Assembly (NCBI GenBank): GCA_002343075.1
Contig: DDRH01000013.1
Span: 1-50,150, forward strand
Length of the DNA: 50,150 nt
DNA from: Phycisphaerales bacterium UBA2421
Lineage (GTDB): Bacteria; Planctomycetota; Phycisphaerae; Tepidisphaerales; Tepidisphaeraceae
Direction of reading: 5' to 3'
The translations under genes were made by a program, and so were the position numbers. Position 1 is the stretch's first letter. Each line of letters opens with the position of its first letter. Positions 42,541 to 50,150 of the stretch are shown here, in pieces. Under the pieces are notes generated by a model. That model searched no databases, was not told where the DNA came from, and saw only the letters and a program-made list of their open reading frames with translations.

Positions 42541-42981
42541 ATGCAATACATCTTCCCCACGACCAAGTATGAGCATTACCGCCTGCCGACGCATGTGAAC
42601 GATCTAGTCATGGATCGTTCGCAGGCGACGGCGAGCGAGGTGTTTGTGGTGGTGCTCGAGCCCGGCGAAGCCCCGCCGCGGCATAAGCATGAGGACACGG
42701 AGCAGATTTTCTACGTCCTAGCCGGCCGCGGGCGGCTGGAGGCGGGCACCCCGCCGACGAATCACCCGGTCAGCCCCGGCGATGTCGTGCGCATTCCCGT
42801 CGGCGAGTTTCACCGCATCTTCTGCGAAGGCAACGAACCGCTGCGCTATCTCGCCATCGATTGCTTCCCCGGCGGCCGGCCCGGCGCCGAGCCTACCTGG
42901 GATGAGCATGTGAAAGTCATGTGCAGGCAAAACGGGTGGAGTTACGACGACGTGCGCGCTGCGAGCAACAAACATATATAG
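42541..42981 (+). CDS. Cupin-domain protein
   Basis: The 146-residue protein is a single cupin barrel. Motif 1 is PPRHKHEDTEQIFYVLAGRGRL (residues 42-63, split by strands; the His/His/Glu metal ligands are visible) and motif 2 is VSPGDVVRIPVGEFHRIF (residues ~77-94). Such proteins bind sugars or act as isomerases or oxygenases (for example KdgF-type uronate linearisation), but the substrate cannot be read here. It starts 19 bp after the pseudopilin stop, so it is probably in the same transcript. A KdgF-like role would fit the uronate setting but is only an inference. Confidence 0.8.
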   Translation: MQYIFPTTKYEHYRLPTHVNDLVMDRSQATASEVFVVVLEPGEAPPRHKHEDTEQIFYVLAGRGRLEAGTPPTNHPVSPGDVVRIPVGEFHRIFCEGNEPLRYLAIDCFPGGRPGAEPTWDEHVKVMCRQNGWSYDDVRAASNKHI

Positions 42982-43066
42982 CGACGCGCGCCGATCAATG
43001 GAGCAAGCCTCTTAACAGCGCAATCTGCCAAGCTGACGATTCAAGCTGACAATTCAAGCCGGCGAC

Positions 43067-44338
43067 TCAAGCCGGCGAAACCGCCCGTGCTTCGGCGGTG
43101 AGTTCATCCTGCTTCAGATAGCGCGACGCCCAGAGCCAAAGCATCCCGCCGACGAGCATCATGCCACTGACGACGACGAAGCCGGTTGCCAGCCCGCTGG
43201 TGGTTTCGGTCTTGTTCCAATCGGCCACCTGCCCGATGATCGCCGGGCTGATGGCGTCGCCTAGCGCGTGGATCACAAAAATGTTGATGGCAAACGCGGT
43301 CGCGCGGATGCCCGGTTGAACCACGTTGGCCAGCGCCGTATTGGCCGGGCCGGTGTTGAAGAACAGGCAGAAGCACGCGAGAAAAACCACAATCCAGCAA
43401 GCCGGAAACGGCGTGACGAGCATCAGCAGAAACAGGGGAAAGCCGGCGATCATGCCCATCGCTGAAACGAGCATATAGCTGCCGGAGACGCGTGGCCGCA
43501 GCTTATCGCCGAGCCATCCGCCGGCGAGCGTGGCGATGAGGCCCGACGAGGCGATGATCACGCCGAAAATCATGTTGGATTTCGACGGATCCAGCCCGCG
43601 GTCCTGGCTGAGGTAGCGCGGCATCCAGAAAGCGATGCCCCCGATGGCAAACGTCATCGCGGTCATGCCCAGTGAGTTCAGCACATATGATTTGATCTTC
43701 AGCAGCTTCAGATAATCCCGCGGCTTGGGCCTGGGCGGCTTCTCACCAGACAAAACGACCTGCCGCGGCGGCTCGGGCATAAAAAAGCACCAAACCCCCA
43801 GCAAAATCCCCGGCGGCACGGTGCAGAAAAATGCCCAGTGCCAGTGTTCGGTAAAGAATCCGCCGATGGTGTATCCGAGCGCGCTGCCGACAGGAATGGC
43901 AGCATAAAACCATGCGAGCACCTTGCCACGCTTCTCAATCGGATAGAGATCAGCAATGATCGTCGGCGCCACCGGCCCGTATGCCGCCTCGCCGAGGCCA
44001 ATCATGCAACGCATGAGCAACAAGAAGCCGTATGAAGTCGCCAACCCCGACCCCCCGCTGGCCAGGCTCCAGAAAATCACCCCCGCCCCGATGATCATCC
44101 ACCGCCGATACCGGTCAGCAAGAATGCCAAACACCGGCGAGCAGAACATATATGCAATGAGAAACGCAAACACCAGCCTCCCCATTTGCGCCATACTCGC
44201 GCCCAGCTCATCGGCAATGGGCTTCTCCAGCGCCGCGAGAATCTGGCGGTCAACGTAGTTAAACAGGTTGATCAACAGCAACAAAACCAGCGCCACACGC
44301 GCCCGGCGGAGAGGAGAAGGGATGGCCTGAGAAGTCAC
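43067..44338 (-). CDS. MFS transporter (Spinster/hexuronate-type)
   Basis: The frame is open to 44650, but the upstream part crosses a terminator and reads as non-coding. The GTG at 44338 (VTSQAIPSPLRRARVALV) gives 423 residues, a normal MFS length. Twelve hydrophobic segments are apparent. INLFNYVDRQILAAL in helix 1 and the A-loop FGILADRYRRWMII are typical of the Spinster-like and anion:cation symporter groups, and GLGEAAYGPVAPTIIADLYP is the helix 4-5 motif. Substrate unknown; sugar acids are plausible given the neighbours. No strong ribosome binding site is visible, so the start is tentative. Confidence 0.82.
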   Translation of the reverse strand: MTSQAIPSPLRRARVALVLLLLINLFNYVDRQILAALEKPIADELGASMAQMGRLVFAFLIAYMFCSPVFGILADRYRRWMIIGAGVIFWSLASGGSGLATSYGFLLLMRCMIGLGEAAYGPVAPTIIADLYPIEKRGKVLAWFYAAIPVGSALGYTIGGFFTEHWHWAFFCTVPPGILLGVWCFFMPEPPRQVVLSGEKPPRPKPRDYLKLLKIKSYVLNSLGMTAMTFAIGGIAFWMPRYLSQDRGLDPSKSNMIFGVIIASSGLIATLAGGWLGDKLRPRVSGSYMLVSAMGMIAGFPLFLLMLVTPFPACWIVVFLACFCLFFNTGPANTALANVVQPGIRATAFAINIFVIHALGDAISPAIIGQVADWNKTETTSGLATGFVVVSGMMLVGGMLWLWASRYLKQDELTAEARAVSPA

Positions 44339-44405
44339 GGCGGGGATGATCGCGGGAACACGGAGGATTGGCAAACGATATTGGTCGATCAAACCACCAA
44401 ACGCA

Positions 44406-44435
44406 CACCCCCGGTCGAAGGATCGACCGGGGGTG
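44406..44435 (-). terminator. Terminator of flagellin gene 1
   Basis: A perfect 13-bp stem (CACCCCCGGTCGA with TCGACCGGGGGTG) with a 4-nt loop lies 90 bp after the flagellin stop. On the minus strand it is followed by a T- and G-rich tail (GTTTGGTGGTTTG). Confidence 0.65.
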
Positions 44436-44525
44436 AATCGGGTTTGAATGAAGACGAGTGTGGCCTGGTGTTCGTGGGTTAGTCCCAAACCACTCTCATA
44501 TACGGGACCGAGATTTCTCGCTCTC

Positions 44526-45935
44526 CTAGCCCAGCAACTGGAGAGCGGCCTGAGGGCTTGCGTTGGCCTGTGCCAATACGCTCGATGCCGCCTGCGAGAG
44601 AATCTGGTTTCGTGTGAGGTTCGCTGTTTCTTCAGCGAAGTCAGTATCACGAATGGCCGATTCAGCCGCCGACGCGTTCTCGAGCGCGACGCCCAGGGAG
44701 TTTACCGTCGATCCGATGGTAAACTTCTGGAACGCACCCAGCCGACCTCGCTGCTCGCTCACCTGCTTGATGGCCTTGTCGAGAATCCGCTGTGCGGTGA
44801 CAAGGTTCTGGCTGTTGAGCGAGTTGCCCTGGCCGCTGCCGATGCTCGACAGATAACCGATGGTATCGTCACCGAGGTTGCCGGTGCTGACCGATCCAAT
44901 CCCGAGCGATTCTTTCTCGGCTTCGGTGACCCTGCTGCCAAGGGCGAAGTCGGCCCCGCCGCCGGTGATGCTGAAGGTGGTTGAACCTGGCGTGTTGAAG
45001 GTGGCGTCGAGATCAAACTCGAGGTCAAGCCCTGCCGACCGGTAGCTGATCGCCCGGCCTGCGGCCTGGGCCTGCGCGCCGTTGATGTTCACGCCTGCAT
45101 CGTTGCCGAAGGCCTTGCCGCTCACACCACCGGTGACGGCGAATGAGCCTGCGAGCGCCTTGACTGATACGAACTGGGCGCTGCCAAACTCGGTGCTGTT
45201 GATAGTCAGCCCGCCGCCGCTGGCGACAGCGCTCACGCCGGTCGCGGCCTTGACGGCGTTGATGGCGGTGGCGACATCGGCAATGGCTGTGCCTGAAGCA
45301 AACGACAACTGCTGCGTACCGAGGTTGCCGGCGACTTCGATCGTCGCCCCGCCGGCGCCGACGGTGGTCGAACCATAGCTAACCTGGCCGAGGGTCGCGC
45401 TGGCGGTAACCTGCACCACTACGTTGATGCTCGCCCCTTCCGCAATCTTGGCCGCGTTGATGCGCACGTTATCAATCGCCGTGCTACCCACGCCGCTGGT
45501 CGTGTAGTCGTAGTTACCGTTGAGGAGCTTGGTTCCCTGGAACGCCGTAGCGCCGGCGATTCGGTTAATCGTAGATAGGATGGAGTCCACCTGCAACTGA
45601 TTGGCGTCGATCTCTTCCGAGCTTAGCCCGCCGGTGTTCGCCGACGCGCTCACGAGGCTCTGAAGTTCGGTCAGCAGGCTGCTGACTTCGCTCAAGCCCC
45701 CTTCGGCGGTGCCGACGATGTTGCTTGCTCGGCTGGCGTTATCAATCGCCTGGCGAATGCCCGCCTTCTCGGCTCGCAGGTTTTCGCTGGCGATCAACCC
45801 GGCCGGGTTGTCTTTACCTGAATTGATTCGTAAGCCGGTGCTGAGACGCTCCAGGCTCGTGTTGAGGTTTGAGTTGTTCTTCGCCAGCACACGCTGTGCG
45901 ATGAGCGAACTCACGTTGGTGTTAATTCTACTCAT
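44526..45935 (-). CDS. fliC: Flagellin (copy 1)
   Basis: The 469-residue protein has the conserved flagellin ends: N-terminal D0/D1 MSRINTNVSSLIAQRVLAKNN, LERLSTGLRINSGKDNPAGLIASE and a C-terminal SAIRDTDFAEETANLTRNQIL segment ending in QAALQLLG. The middle ~200 residues are Ser/Thr/Val/Gly-rich surface domains with flagellin-IN-like motifs (LGTQQLSFASGTAIADVATAINAV). It forms the flagellar filament after export by the flagellar type III system. GGAGAG precedes the ATG. The paralogue at 46482 is nearly the same length and very similar in D0/D1 but differs in the centre. Confidence 0.95.
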   Translation of the reverse strand: MSRINTNVSSLIAQRVLAKNNSNLNTSLERLSTGLRINSGKDNPAGLIASENLRAEKAGIRQAIDNASRASNIVGTAEGGLSEVSSLLTELQSLVSASANTGGLSSEEIDANQLQVDSILSTINRIAGATAFQGTKLLNGNYDYTTSGVGSTAIDNVRINAAKIAEGASINVVVQVTASATLGQVSYGSTTVGAGGATIEVAGNLGTQQLSFASGTAIADVATAINAVKAATGVSAVASGGGLTINSTEFGSAQFVSVKALAGSFAVTGGVSGKAFGNDAGVNINGAQAQAAGRAISYRSAGLDLEFDLDATFNTPGSTTFSITGGGADFALGSRVTEAEKESLGIGSVSTGNLGDDTIGYLSSIGSGQGNSLNSQNLVTAQRILDKAIKQVSEQRGRLGAFQKFTIGSTVNSLGVALENASAAESAIRDTDFAEETANLTRNQILSQAASSVLAQANASPQAALQLLG

Positions 45936-45954
45936 GATGTCTCTCCGTGACGTT

Positions 45955-46125
45955 TCACTTTTCGCGCCGGCGGTTCTGCGGTTCCACCGGTGCGGGTTTC
46001 AGTCCGTTGAATCTTCGCTGCGCCGGGACGGACTCGATCCCATTAGCAGCGTGCGGTTCGGTCGGGTCGACGCCGGGTAGTTCACCCGTTCTGCGTGCAT
46101 CGACTCGAAAGGTCGCACGTTTCAT
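45955..46125 (-). CDS. Possible small protein upstream of flagellin 1
   Basis: A 56-codon frame starts at ATG 46125 (MKRATFRVDARRTGE) and stops 19 bp before the flagellin ATG. It is basic and Arg/Pro-rich with no family match. The AAAGGAGG upstream is about 25 bases away, too far for normal initiation. It could equally be untranslated leader. Confidence 0.2.
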   Translation of the reverse strand: MKRATFRVDARRTGELPGVDPTEPHAANGIESVPAQRRFNGLKPAPVEPQNRRREK

Positions 46126-46412
46126 AAAAGCCCACTCGTGCTTTTCGGCCTCCTTTCATTCAAGACCCGATCGCAAACTCAACGCGCGCCAGCCGGTCGG
46201 ACCGGCGCAAATTGAGTCCAGCGGAGATATCGTCGGGGGGTTCGTCCGGGCTTGACGCCGTGCACAAGAATTTGAGTGAATCACCAGAGTGTGACTGGCA
46301 GGTTCGGCAAGCCCGATTCTGCAGCGCGGCGGGGTCGGTATTATTGGACGAAATATTCTCGGAACCGCGCCGCGCGCGACTGTTGTATTTTCGGACGCAC
46401 CCCGGAAACGAG

Positions 46413-46442
46413 AAAACCCCCGGCCGACGAATCAACCGGGGG
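46413..46442 (-). terminator. Intrinsic terminator of flagellin gene 2
   Basis: On the minus strand CCCCCGG, a 12-nt loop, CCGGGGG and then TTTTCTCGTTT. It lies about 40 bp after the flagellin stop. Confidence 0.8.
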
Positions 46443-46481
46443 CTGCATTCTCATGCCTGCTATCTCTCTATCGCTGCGGAT

Positions 46482-47888
46482 TTACCGAAGCAGCAGCAGC
46501 GCCGCCTGCGGGCTGGCGTTGGCCTGGCTGAGCACACTCGATGCCGCCTGGCTGAGAATCTGATTGCGGGTGAGGTTCGCGGTTTCCTCAGCAAAGTCGG
46601 TATCGCGGATTGCACTCTCGGCGGCGCTGGCATTTTCCAACGCGATGCCGAGGCTGTTCACCGTCGAACCAAGCTCATACTTCTGGAACGCACCAAGACG
46701 CCCACGCAACTCGCTCACCTGCTTGATCGCCGAATCGACGATCGCCTGCGAGGTGGAGAGCGTGGTGCCCGTGAGGGCGTTCGCCCCGCCGCTGGCCAGG
46801 CTCGAAAGGAATCCCTTGGACGAGCTGCCGAGGTTGCCCGTGGTGAGGGCGCGAATGCCCAGCGAGGTCTTTTCCGCTTCACTGGCCTTGCTGCCGAGTG
46901 CAAAGGTCGCCCCGCCGCCGGTGACGGCAAAGCTGGTGCTGCTCGAACCGACATTGAAAGCATCGGCAAGGTCAAACTCGACATCCAGCCCGCCGCTGCG
47001 GTAGCTGATGGTCTTGCCCTGTGCCTGTGCGGAGGCGCCATTGACATTGACCACGGCATCGCGGCCGAAGTCTTTGCCGTTGGTGCCACCGGTCACGCTG
47101 AATGTACCCGAGAGCGCGCGAACCGAAACGAACTGCTCGCTGCCGAACTCGGTGCTGGTGATGGCGGCCGCGCCACCGGAGAGCACGGCGCTGACGCCGG
47201 TCACCGATGCCACGCCGGCAATCGCGGTCGCGATCGAGCTGGCGGTGGTGCCGCTGGCAAACGAAAGCTGCTGCGTGCCGAGGTTGCCCGTGATTTCAAT
47301 CGTCACCGCGCCGGCGGTGCTGCCGGAGAAACTCACCACGCCGGTCTGCGCCGAAGTGGTGACATTCACCACAACATTGGTCGTTGCGCCATCCGGCACA
47401 CGGGCGGCATTGATGCGCACATCGGTCAATGCCGTGCTCGCTACGCCGCTGGTGGTGTAATCGTAGTTGCCGTTGAGCAGCTTCGATCCCTGGAAGCTGG
47501 TCGAGCCGGCGATGCGGTTGATGGTGTTCAGAATCGAATCGATCTGAAGCTGGTTGGCGTTCTTTTCTTCCTGGCTCAACCCGCCGGAGTTGGCGCTGGC
47601 GCTCACGAGGCTCTGCACCTCGGTGAGCAGGTTGGAGATTTCCGCCAGACCACCCTCGGCGGTGCCGACGATGTTGGTGGCGCGGTTGGCGTTATCGATC
47701 GCCTGCAAAATGCCCGCCTTTTCGGCGCGGAGATTTTCGCTGGCGATCAGGCCCGCCGGGTTGTCCCCACCGGAGTTGATCTTCAAACCCGTGCTCAAAC
47801 GCTGCAGGCTCTTGTTGAGCGCGTCGTTGTTGCGACTCAAAACCCGCTGCGCGATGAGCGAGCTGACGTTGGTGTTAATGCGGCTCAT
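46482..47888 (-). CDS. fliC: Flagellin (copy 2)
   Basis: The start at 47888 (MSRINTNVSSLIAQRVLSRNND) is fixed by the universal flagellin N-terminus; the frame extends upstream without support. The 468-residue protein matches copy 1 through D0/D1 at both ends (LQRLSTGLKINSGGDNPAGLIASE; SAIRDTDFAEETANLTRNQIL, ending QAALLLLR). The central domain has its own flagellin-IN-like repeats (LGTQQLSFASGTTASSIATAI) and diverges from copy 1. The two genes are tandem and each has its own terminator, so they may be expressed separately to give a mixed filament. Confidence 0.95.
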   Translation of the reverse strand: MSRINTNVSSLIAQRVLSRNNDALNKSLQRLSTGLKINSGGDNPAGLIASENLRAEKAGILQAIDNANRATNIVGTAEGGLAEISNLLTEVQSLVSASANSGGLSQEEKNANQLQIDSILNTINRIAGSTSFQGSKLLNGNYDYTTSGVASTALTDVRINAARVPDGATTNVVVNVTTSAQTGVVSFSGSTAGAVTIEITGNLGTQQLSFASGTTASSIATAIAGVASVTGVSAVLSGGAAAITSTEFGSEQFVSVRALSGTFSVTGGTNGKDFGRDAVVNVNGASAQAQGKTISYRSGGLDVEFDLADAFNVGSSSTSFAVTGGGATFALGSKASEAEKTSLGIRALTTGNLGSSSKGFLSSLASGGANALTGTTLSTSQAIVDSAIKQVSELRGRLGAFQKYELGSTVNSLGIALENASAAESAIRDTDFAEETANLTRNQILSQAASSVLSQANASPQAALLLLR

Positions 47889-48430
47889 AGTACGCTGCCC
47901 TTTTTCGCGCCGAAGGTTCCAAAAACCCTGGCGTTCATTCCCAGCCGGCCGGGCCCACGCAAGGCCACGAATTCCGGTTGTCACGAATCAAATCGGAGTG
48001 CCCCAAGGGCGACTTAATCTTCGTAAACGGAAAAAATGGAAGAATCCGACCCGACGGCCCGATAACCTGCGCCGCCGCCGGTCGTTCCGTGCGAAGCCTT
48101 TTTGACTAAATCTTTGCGAACACCCTTATCTGAAGCATTTACAATTCGTGAGCGGCGCGACGCTCACACAATGACAGGCTGCCGCCTTTCCCATTTCCCC
48201 CGCTCCGCCGTCTCCGCCACGATCGAGGTTGCATGGTCCGCAGTGCGCTGCGAACCACCATCGTGCGGACCACCATCGATGGCATAAGCGCCAGATTCTG
48301 GCGACTGTCAACGCCCCGACTTCCCGGCGACGGCCGCGCGATGTCGCGACGTCAGTGGTCCGCGGTGTAGCGTGCACCGTACGGACTTTTTCTCCGCTCA
48401 CGGTATAACACGCGAGGGTAGGTCAGTCCC
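47889..48430. other. Gene-free boundary between flagellins and the right-hand island
   Basis: No coding frame is supported. It contains a 7-bp-stem hairpin (GTGAGCG/CGCTCAC, 48148-48167), a direct repeat ACCACCATCG (48254-48263 and 48269-48278), inverted copies TGGTCCGCA/TGCGGACCA near 48233 and 48264, and TATAAC at 48404-48409, which could be the -10 of the SIR2-like gene. Confidence 0.4.
47990..48016 (-). promoter_or_regulatory. Weak sigma28-like promoter candidate for flagellin 2
   Basis: On the minus strand TAAGTCGC and TCCGATTT are 11 bp apart, resembling the flagellar sigma28 pattern TAAA-N15-GCCGATAA only partly (TAA and CCGAT match). It lies about 100 bp upstream of the ATG. Confidence 0.25.
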
Positions 48431-49540
48431 ATGCCGCTTTACGACTGGAACAATCGTTCAATCATATCCGACAGCGAGCGCGACCCTCGCCCGCGATGCA
48501 CACTCCTGGTGGGCAATGGCTTTAGTTGTGATCTCATCAGTTACTTTGGACTAAACAGTGAGCTCAAAACTTCTCCACTGATTCCACCCCCAGCGTGGGT
48601 ACAAGAGCGCGAACTGCCAGTCAGTGGCTCGGGCAGGCAACGAAAACTGTGGAGTCGAGATCGGTATCCTGAACTCGTAGCTTTTGTTGAAAGTTTGGGT
48701 ACTAACAAGGGGGACAGATTTGGAATGGTTTGCAGCGAACTAGCGCGTTCGTTCGCCTTTTCCGTTGATGCTCACCGAATCAGCTTCACCAACCGCCATC
48801 CGGGGCTCCAACTTCGATGCTATCTCTGGCATTTGTTCCATCTCTATCAGGAGACTTTCTTGAATCGCTGCGGCGCACCGCCCATCGACGATTGGCCGTG
48901 GTATCCTGTGATTCAGTGCCTTCTACGTGACACACGATTGACGATCGTGTCTTACAATTACGAATGCCTGATCGAGACCATAGTTAGCGATTGCTTTTAT
49001 TCATATTTCTCTCCCCCAGTTTTTTGTGTGGAGCAAGCTTCCAGTCGCACGGCGGAAGAGATTGTCGTTTTGAAACCTCACGGCTCCATCTCGCATACCT
49101 TTCCCAGTTACGGAGGCAGTGAAGGGGGCGGGCTCTTCGTGGTGAATAATTGTGATGGTGGATGGCGCTTTGCTCGCAACGAAATCGAGTTACACGAGTG
49201 TCCGAGCTTTCCCGACCTGGTACCGCCTGGCCACTCGCAATATCATCTGGCAAACTACGAAACGAATGTCATGCAGGCCGTGAAGCATTCATTCGCCGAA
49301 GCTGACTTTGTACTGCTATGCGGGTTTCGAGCCGCCGGGCCGGATGCAACCGAACTCGAAGCGTTTTTGGAAGCTTGCAATCCCGGCACCCCAGCTGCGC
49401 ACGTAGGCTTGCGATCGGCCGACGACGAGTCAAATTCTGCGGGCAACCTCTTGCGTCGATTTTGCGCACCATATGCTTTCTTCGACGCTGCTGAAGTGCA
49501 GAGTATTCCACCGTGGATCAATGCGTCGCTGAGTACCTGA
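48431..49540 (+). CDS. SIR2-like (predicted NAD-binding) protein
   Basis: The 369-residue protein carries the sequence pattern of SIR2-like domains: TLLVGNGFSCDL near residue 24 (GxGxS nucleotide-binding motif), LTIVSYNYECLIETIV near residue 169 (compare the T-x-N-Y-D motif), VVLKPHGSISH near 213 (compare K-L-H-G-S, catalytic His) and FVLLCGFRAAGPDATELEAFL near 293 (compare G-Y-S-x-x-D). Such proteins without a deacetylase zinc module are often NADases in anti-phage systems. No zinc-binding CxxC pairs and no second effector domain are visible. Codon usage is less GC-rich than in neighbouring genes, consistent with recent acquisition. Partners, if any, would lie beyond the right edge. Confidence 0.7.
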   Translation: MPLYDWNNRSIISDSERDPRPRCTLLVGNGFSCDLISYFGLNSELKTSPLIPPPAWVQERELPVSGSGRQRKLWSRDRYPELVAFVESLGTNKGDRFGMVCSELARSFAFSVDAHRISFTNRHPGLQLRCYLWHLFHLYQETFLNRCGAPPIDDWPWYPVIQCLLRDTRLTIVSYNYECLIETIVSDCFYSYFSPPVFCVEQASSRTAEEIVVLKPHGSISHTFPSYGGSEGGGLFVVNNCDGGWRFARNEIELHECPSFPDLVPPGHSQYHLANYETNVMQAVKHSFAEADFVLLCGFRAAGPDATELEAFLEACNPGTPAAHVGLRSADDESNSAGNLLRRFCAPYAFFDAAEVQSIPPWINASLST

Positions 49541-49558
49541 ACTGCGGACGGTATCGAC

Positions 49559-50149
49559 TCATCGGTGGGATTTGCTCAGCGTGTGACGTATCTGCTGGAG
49601 AACTGATGCAGCAAATCCCTTTTCCGCCGGAATCGCAACGATCAAGGCACCGTTCCGAATGTGAGTCGTTATAGCGAGGAAATTTCTGTTTGGCCGTCGT
49701 CGAACCATCGAACTGCCGATACGCTGCTCGACGGTATCAGGAATGTGCCCGCGTCCGAGGTCCACATAGTCAATGGTAACGTCGGCACTCAACAAACTAC
49801 AGTCTGACCATGCATGCTTAATCCAGTTTCCCCATTGCGCACACTCGCTCAAGTTAAAACACAGTTGAACTCGGTCACAGGTTGGCATGTCGGAGAAAAT
49901 CAATGCCACTCGGCGAGCAGCGTTAATAGCGCCAGTTAAAAGTTCCTTGTTCTCGGACAGGGCTAGGTCGACTGGTAGATTCATCGACTTAACAAACTTT
50001 TCCCAATGCGATAGGCAGGGATTTGTACCGAGCCAGAGATTTTTAGGAAAGGATGGCGCATCACAAAGACCCTGTTCAATTAGAAACTGGATTCCAGCGC
50101 GCAGGTGCGCCGTTGCCTTAACTGTCGGTGACCTGCTCCCCAAAACCTG
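49559..50149 (-). CDS. Unknown protein, C-terminal part (open at window edge)
   Basis: The frame is open to the right edge without a convincing start (only a TTG at 50143), so this is the C-terminal ~196 residues of a longer gene. Visible features: FLIEQGLCDAPSFPKNLWLGTNP, an alternating helical region around ARRVALIFSDMPTCDRVQLCFNLSE, and a C-terminal beta-rich part (NGALIVAIPAEKGFAASVLQQI). No family was recognised. It converges with the SIR2-like gene (stops 18 bp apart) and shares its lower GC content, which suggests the same island. It could be a defence partner or unrelated. Confidence 0.6.
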   Translation of the reverse strand, partial: QVLGSRSPTVKATAHLRAGIQFLIEQGLCDAPSFPKNLWLGTNPCLSHWEKFVKSMNLPVDLALSENKELLTGAINAARRVALIFSDMPTCDRVQLCFNLSECAQWGNWIKHAWSDCSLLSADVTIDYVDLGRGHIPDTVEQRIGSSMVRRRPNRNFLAITTHIRNGALIVAIPAEKGFAASVLQQIRHTLSKSHR

Positions 50150-50150
50150 A

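Larger units (their letters stand above)
45936..46481. other. Intergenic region between the two flagellin genes
   Basis: Apart from the flagellin 2 terminator (46413-46442) and a possible 56-codon frame (45955-46125), nothing is clear. A strong AAAGGAGG on the minus strand at about 46150 is not followed by a well-placed start codon of a long frame. No sigma28 consensus was found here by eye. Confidence 0.5.

Noticed and set aside
46212..48017. A 601-codon plus-strand open frame opposite flagellin 2
   Set aside because: It lies antisense to an unmistakable flagellin and reads as Arg/Gly/Ala-rich sequence without domains; long antisense frames are common opposite GC-rich genes.

Overview
The window is GC-rich (roughly 60 % by eye) and almost certainly comes from a planctomycete, most likely the class Phycisphaerae. 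The markers are two large secreted proteins that join autotransporter-type beta-strand repeats, a dockerin-like EF-hand pair and a C-terminal VPEP (PEP-CTERM) sorting tail; two pseudopilin-type proteins ending in a DG motif; GC-rich intergenic palindromes; and dense sugar-acid catabolism. No rRNA, tRNA, CRISPR array or insertion sequence was recognised.

Layout. (1) 1-9073, minus strand: hexuronate genes uxaC-uxaA-uxaB (the last cut by the window edge), preceded by a giant beta-repeat PEP-CTERM protein, a pseudopilin and a BNR/sialidase-fold protein. (2) 9274-13644: an orphan sugar-binding protein, an unknown lipoprotein and a SulP anion transporter. (3) 13706-23282: housekeeping genes. These are Sua5, a DUF2103-like protein, a BCP peroxiredoxin, a dihydrouridine synthase, obgE and rpmA, an RsbV/RsbW-type partner-switching pair, a YpdA-like flavoprotein and a DUF4920 lipoprotein. 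(4) 23589-28031: a GntR/LacI-type hybrid regulator, an FAD oxidoreductase and a heparan-glucosaminide acetyltransferase-like membrane protein, followed by 0.7 kb of palindromic repeats. (5) 28750-39400: a LexA-like autocleaving XRE regulator, then a sugar operon on the minus strand (alginate-lyase-family protein, SSS symporter, FucI-like isomerase, class II aldolase, aldehyde dehydrogenase). A TIM-barrel isomerase diverges from that operon and is followed by a LacI regulator. (6) 39524-44338: a second beta-repeat PEP-CTERM protein, pseudopilin, cupin and MFS transporter. (7) 44526-47888: two tandem flagellin genes, each with a hairpin terminator. (8) 48431-50150: a SIR2-like protein and an unknown partial gene with lower GC content, possibly the edge of an acquired defence region.

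How it works together. Regions 1, 5 and 6 look like one lifestyle: depolymerising uronic-acid or fucose-containing polysaccharide, importing the products through SSS/MFS carriers, and channelling them through isomerase, dehydratase and aldolase steps. A palindromic AACCGGTT site lies between the two divergent sugar promoters and occurs twice in a perfect 20-bp inverted repeat in front of the local lacI gene. This suggests that the LacI protein controls the operon and itself. The pairing of a pseudopilin gene with a giant beta-repeat/dockerin/PEP-CTERM gene occurs twice, each time beside a sugar-acid locus. It is the best candidate here for an undescribed surface system.
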